NCBI RefSeq assembly: GCF_017315725.1
Contig: NZ_JAFLRG010000001.1
Location: forward strand, 2,976,001-3,040,000
Source of the DNA: Trinickia acidisoli
Lineage (GTDB): Bacteria; Pseudomonadota; Gammaproteobacteria; Burkholderiales; Burkholderiaceae
DNA length: 64,000 nucleotides
Reading direction: 5' to 3'
In this document: in pieces, positions 60,623 through 64,000 of the stretch
Layout of the letters: each line of letters begins with the position of its first letter
Numbering within the stretch: the stretch's first letter is position 1
The notes under the pieces: model-generated
What the model saw: only the letters and a program-made list of their open reading frames with translations
What the model was told of the DNA's origin: nothing
The model's database searches: none
Translations under genes and position numbers: made by a program

Positions 60623-60650
60623 AGTATAAGAGCGTTGTGGGAGCGGTCAA
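60623..60650 (-). promoter_or_regulatory. Sigma70-type promoter for the DUF3311-symporter operon
   Basis: On the minus strand TTGACC (60645-60650) and TATACT (60623-60628) stand 16 bases apart, a close match to consensus. Transcription would start near 60616 and leave a leader of about 125 bases. Confidence 0.7.
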
Positions 60651-60729
60651 GCCGGGCAGACCCCGGGGGCGCGAATCGCCGGCAAGACGCGCCCGGCGCG
60701 AGGAAGGCTGGGCGAGGCGCGCTCGTCGA

Positions 60730-61704
60730 TCAAATAGTGAAGATATCGGCTGCGAGCGACGGTGCATAAGGGGTGCGCAATGCGTCCACTTCGCGCAGCG
60801 CCTTCACCCAACGCCGTGCCGGCAAGCCGAGCTTGTCCTCGATCAGCTTGGCGCGGCCCACGAGCGCGGCGTACGGCAGCTCGATCGCCGGGCCCGAGAA
60901 CGCGAGCGCGATGCGATTGCCCTCGTGCACTTCGGGCAGCGCGATCACGCGGCCGTCGAAGGCCGCGTTCAAGTGCTTCATGTTGCGCACGAAGCTCGGA
61001 TGATCGCCGAACAAGTTGATCGTGGCGATGCCCGCTCCGCTCAAGCATGCGCGCACGGCGCGATAGAACGCGACGGTGTCGTGCACCGGGCCGCGGGCCG
61101 TCGCATCGTAAAGATCGACCTGCAGCGCGCCGACCGTGCCGTGGTTCGCGCGGTCGTTGACGAAATCCCAGGCGTCGGTCTCATGCACAGTCAGACGCGC
61201 ATCGTCGGGCGACAGCGCGAACATCGTGCGTGCCGCGACAACGACGGCGGGATTGAGTTCGACCGCTTCCACCCGCGCGCGCGGCAGGAAACGGTAGGCG
61301 AACTTCGTCAGGGCGGCCGCGCCGAGGCCAAGTTGCACGACACGCTTCGGCGTTTCGAGAAAAAGCAGCCACGCCATCATTTGCTGCGCATATTCGAGCT
61401 CGATCCGATCGGGCTTGTTGATGCGCATCGCGCCTTGCACCCACTCCGTGCCGAAGTGCAGATAGCGCACGCCGCGTTCCTCCGAGAACGTAACGGGCGC
61501 AAAACGCGGCTTGCGCGGCAGCTCGATGCGCGGTGCGTCGTGTTGGAAATCGTCGGAAGCCTCGGCGCGCGATGACCGCGAGTGGCGTTTGGAAGAAGAG
61601 GAAGCGGCTTGCGCACGGCGCGTGCGCAAGCCCCGCTCCTCGTCGCGTTGGCTGCGTGCGAACGCGCGCGCTTCGGCCGAAGCGCGCTTGATGAGATCGG
61701 TCAT
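60730..61704 (-). CDS. Spermidine synthase-like methyltransferase-fold protein
   Basis: A 324-residue protein of the PABMT fold. A basic, Ser/Arg-rich N-terminus (about 1-60) precedes SEERGVRYLHFGTEWVQGAM and the nucleotide-fold loop VVQLGLGAAALTKFAYR. VEAVELNPAVVVAARTMFAL has the acidic ligand, and VGALQVDLYDATARGP the D-L-Y-D active-site segment. It resembles spermidine synthase-like proteins of unknown substrate rather than E. coli SpeE. No speD is present. ATG 61702-61704 follows a minus-strand CTTTCC. Confidence 0.85.
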   Translation of the reverse strand: MTDLIKRASAEARAFARSQRDEERGLRTRRAQAASSSSKRHSRSSRAEASDDFQHDAPRIELPRKPRFAPVTFSEERGVRYLHFGTEWVQGAMRINKPDRIELEYAQQMMAWLLFLETPKRVVQLGLGAAALTKFAYRFLPRARVEAVELNPAVVVAARTMFALSPDDARLTVHETDAWDFVNDRANHGTVGALQVDLYDATARGPVHDTVAFYRAVRACLSGAGIATINLFGDHPSFVRNMKHLNAAFDGRVIALPEVHEGNRIALAFSGPAIELPYAALVGRAKLIEDKLGLPARRWVKALREVDALRTPYAPSLAADIFTI

Positions 61705-61822
61705 GGAAAGAATGGTGCGCGTCGAAGCGCTGGGTTGAATCGGACGAGAGGATAGCACTGACGAACGTCCGGACCCTCGCGCAGCTTGCGCTCGACAGCA
61801 CCGCTAGCCACTTTGGCCGCGG

Positions 61823-61960
61823 CTAGTCGGAATGACTCTCGGCCGATCTGGTGATGGCATGACCGCCGTTCGAAATGTCCTGACCCGCGCCGGCCACGGT
61901 ATTGCAGGCCGTCAGCGAAACAGTGCAAGCAAGCAACAGGAGTGCAATGAGTCGTGTCAT
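61823..61960 (-). CDS. Entericidin A/B-like small lipoprotein (45 residues)
   Basis: A 45-residue protein with a lipoprotein signal and lipobox LTAC (acylated C19). The mature end NTVAGAGQDISNGGHAITRS closely resembles entericidins (CNTVAGAGxDI). An AAGGGAGAACTCTC ribosome site precedes the ATG. In E. coli, EcnA and EcnB form an antidote/toxin pair; here only one is seen. It acts at the membrane and may promote lysis in stationary phase. Its start overlaps the end of a doubtful upstream frame. Confidence 0.85.
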   Translation of the reverse strand: MTRLIALLLLACTVSLTACNTVAGAGQDISNGGHAITRSAESHSD

Positions 61961-62128
61961 GAGAGTTCTCCCTTGGCAAGACGAGCGGTTGGGCGTGGGC
62001 GTGCAGCGGCTCGCTCCGCTGCATCGACGCTCGCCGCGGATTGTGTTTCACTCCATGCCTGGAGTAGGAAGCGGCGCGCTTGCGCCACGCAGTAAGGGCA
62101 GCAATCGGCGTGCCCGATCGCCAATCTT

Positions 62129-62929
62129 CTACCTCCCGCCAAACGCCGCCGGTCGCCTCTCCGAAAACGCAATCAACCCTTCGCTGAAATCCGCGCTTTC
62201 GCATGCCTGCCGGCGCAGCTCGGCAATCTGTTCCATCGCCTGAACGGGCATCGGTTGCAGATCTTCGAGTATCCGCAGTTGTTCCTTCACGGCCCGGATC
62301 GCGAGCGGCGCTTTGCTTGCGATTGCGCGCGCCAATTCAAGGGCCGTTGCTTCCAGTTTGTCAGCGTCGACCAAACGATTGATCACGCCGAAGCGTTCCG
62401 CACGCGCCGCATCGAGTGGCTGCGCACTGAAGAACATCTCCTTCAATACGTGAATCGGCATGTTGTTGAAGAAGCGCAGCAGGCCGCTCATCGTGTAGGG
62501 CAAGCCGATGGTCGCCGGGGTCATCGTGAAACGCGCGCTATCGTCGGCAACGACGAGGTCGCAACTCATCGCCAGATCGACCGCGCCACCCCACGCGGAG
62601 CCCGACACCATCGCGATCACCACGCCAGGGTACGCGCGGACGCGACGCAACACCTGCTCCAACGGCTTGCCGTGGGCGATGGGGTCGCGATCGTGCACCA
62701 ACTCTCCGAGGTCGTGGCCCGCGCTCCAAACGTCCTGCCCAACGCCGCTGCCCAGTATCACGACCGGTATTCGCCGGGTCGCAAGATCGACGAGCTGCGC
62801 GTCGAGCTCGCGCAACAACGCCGCGCTAAGGGCATTGCGGCGCGTAGGATGGCCGAACGTCAAGCGTGCGATCCGTTCATCCACGATATCGACCGTTACC
62901 GTAAACGGCGTAGCGTTCGGTGTGCTCAT
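62129..62929 (-). CDS. scpB: Methylmalonyl-CoA decarboxylase, ScpB-like crotonase
   Basis: A 266-residue crotonase-fold enzyme. The closest known type is E. coli ScpB (YgfG), which decarboxylates methylmalonyl-CoA to propionyl-CoA. Shared marks are VWSAGHDLGEL, VIAMVSGSAWGGAVDLAMSC, FTMTPATIGLPYTMSGLLRF and APLAIRAVKEQLRILEDL. The oxyanion-hole glycines are in SAGHD and SAWGGA. It is followed by the entericidin-like gene and preceded by a CoA transferase, so a shared acyl-CoA role is likely. Confidence 0.88.
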   Translation of the reverse strand: MSTPNATPFTVTVDIVDERIARLTFGHPTRRNALSAALLRELDAQLVDLATRRIPVVILGSGVGQDVWSAGHDLGELVHDRDPIAHGKPLEQVLRRVRAYPGVVIAMVSGSAWGGAVDLAMSCDLVVADDSARFTMTPATIGLPYTMSGLLRFFNNMPIHVLKEMFFSAQPLDAARAERFGVINRLVDADKLEATALELARAIASKAPLAIRAVKEQLRILEDLQPMPVQAMEQIAELRRQACESADFSEGLIAFSERRPAAFGGR

Positions 62930-62969
62930 TGTGTGCCCTCGACAGCATGTTCCAAGTTTTTCGGTCTCA

Positions 62970-64000
62970 TCATTGCGTTACTCCGGCCGCGCGTTCCACG
63001 GCCCTCTCCAGCGGTGAATACTCGCCCTGTTGATGTATCGCTTTAGCGGCGAGCAGTGCCTGAATCGACACCTCATCGAAACCCGCCTCGCGCAATACGT
63101 CGACCGTATGTTCGCCGAGGCCCGGCGGCGCATGCCGGCTGACGTGACGCGGAGCATCGCCCGCCGCCCCTGAACTCGACAAAGGCGTCACGACCTGACG
63201 CAGCGCGCCGAGCGTTGGGTGCTCGAGCGTTTCCACCAACCGGCAATGCTGCACCTGTGGATCGTCGAACACTTCATCCACCGTATTGATCGGGCCGGCG
63301 GGCAGCCCAGCGTCGATAAAAAGTTCAGTCCACTCCCGTTTGCCGCGCGTCTTCAAGCGCCCTTCCAACGCAATCTTCAACTCATCGCGATGCGCCACTC
63401 GGGCTTCGTTGGTCGCGAAGCGCGGATCGTCCGGCAACGTCGGCAAATCGAGCAATTGGCACAGGCGCAACCACATATCCGACGTGATCGGCGCAATGTT
63501 GAGCGGGCCGTCAGCGGTGTCGAACACGCCGTAAGGCGCGATCACCGCGTGCGCGTTGCCGGTACGACGTGCAACATCGCCAAGGCTCAGGTAGCGCTGA
63601 CCATGCACGCTCAGCAGCCCCACCAGACTCGCGAGCAACGACGTGGTCACATGCTGGCCGCGCCCGGTTCGCTCACGCTCCAATAACGCGGACAGTATCG
63701 CCATCGTGAGCCACATGCCGGAGCTCAGGTCGCCGATCGCGGTGCCGGTGCGCGTGGGGTCGCCATCGGCGAAACCCGTCAGGCTCATCAACCCGGAATA
63801 GCCTTGCGCGATCTGATCGAAACCCGGCCAGCCGCTCATCGGACCATCGGCGCCGAACGCGTTGATGCTGCCCATCACCAGCCGCGGATTGCGTGCGCTG
63901 AGGACGTCGTAGCCGAGTCCCATGCTGTCGATGGTGCCGGGCTTGAAGTTCTCGATCACCACGTCGGCATCGTCGACCAGCCGGTGGATCGCGGCCAATC
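62970..64000 (-). CDS. CaiB/BaiF family III CoA transferase (N-terminus cut by window edge)
   Basis: At least 343 C-terminal residues of a family III CoA transferase; the frame is open past base 64000. VIENFKPGTIDSMGLGYDVL, GWPGFDQIAQGYSGLMSLTG and TGTAIGDLSSGMWLTMAILS are typical, as is GRGQHVTTSLLASLVGLLSV. The catalytic aspartate that forms the acyl anhydride in this family is expected beyond the edge. The gene ends 40 bases before scpB, on the same strand, so the two are likely one transcript. The acyl substrate is unknown. Confidence 0.9.
   Translation of the reverse strand, partial: LAAIHRLVDDADVVIENFKPGTIDSMGLGYDVLSARNPRLVMGSINAFGADGPMSGWPGFDQIAQGYSGLMSLTGFADGDPTRTGTAIGDLSSGMWLTMAILSALLERERTGRGQHVTTSLLASLVGLLSVHGQRYLSLGDVARRTGNAHAVIAPYGVFDTADGPLNIAPITSDMWLRLCQLLDLPTLPDDPRFATNEARVAHRDELKIALEGRLKTRGKREWTELFIDAGLPAGPINTVDEVFDDPQVQHCRLVETLEHPTLGALRQVVTPLSSSGAAGDAPRHVSRHAPPGLGEHTVDVLREAGFDEVSIQALLAAKAIHQQGEYSPLERAVERAAGVTQ

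Overview
The window looks like chromosome of a GC-rich betaproteobacterium of the family Burkholderiaceae (Burkholderia sensu lato, for example Paraburkholderia or Trinickia; the genus cannot be fixed from this sequence alone). The reasons are the strong G/C third-position bias, the gene order hemF-nadD-rsfS-rlmH-maf-rng, a soluble RsxB-type ferredoxin beside nth, an intracellular polyhydroxybutyrate depolymerase, an acdS/acdR pair and a C/G-rich intergenic repeat array. I see no phage, insertion sequence, CRISPR array, tRNA or rRNA.

Layout. 1-4.7 kb: end of an FtsX-type permease gene, a DUF4126 membrane protein, an orphan kdpE, a quinone oxidoreductase, mgsA and an atypical SDR enzyme, all on the minus strand. 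4.8-15.3 kb: plus-strand housekeeping genes (upp, an MHYT-GGDEF-EAL protein, yebC, purD, hemF, nadD, rsfS, rlmH, maf, rng). 15.4-16.4 kb: three small proteins, one of them a 52-residue membrane protein. 16.5-25.9 kb: envelope glycan genes. msbA faces away from two family-2 glycosyltransferases and an O-antigen-ligase-type protein; these converge on a minus-strand set of a GtrB-type transferase, a GtrA flippase, a GT39 transferase and a GT9 heptosyltransferase. 26-29.5 kb: dnaE. 29.6-33.6 kb: a repeat array, a GTGA-overlapping pair of wobble-base tRNA enzymes (trhO, gluQ), and acdS with its Lrp-type regulator acdR. 33.6-34.7 kb: a less GC-rich stretch with an 11-residue-repeat protein. 34.7-41.8 kb: rhlE-type helicase, purT, a META-domain lipoprotein and ftsK with a very long Ala/Pro/Ser linker. 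42-50.7 kb: DUF3096 mini-protein, GH15 glucoamylase-type enzyme, phaZ, a TetR regulator, rsxB-nth, a DMT exporter and a DUF1841 protein. 50.8-64 kb: two tandem cytochromes c, a MoxR/GNAT/VWA/BenE block, tal, a VOC protein, a FUSC membrane protein, a DUF3311-symporter pair with a readable promoter, a spermidine-synthase-like protein, an entericidin-like lipoprotein, scpB and a CaiB/BaiF CoA transferase cut by the right edge.

Most of the content is core metabolism. The less routine parts are the Gtr-like LPS modification set, the coupled wobble-34 tRNA enzymes, the rsxB-nth pair without the rest of an Rnf complex, the repeat protein at 34 kb, several strong intergenic hairpins (12.57, 36.3, 42.1 and 55.95 kb), and three tiny genes (15844-16002, 42349-42507, 61823-61960). 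I did not find a clearly new multi-gene defence or mobile system.
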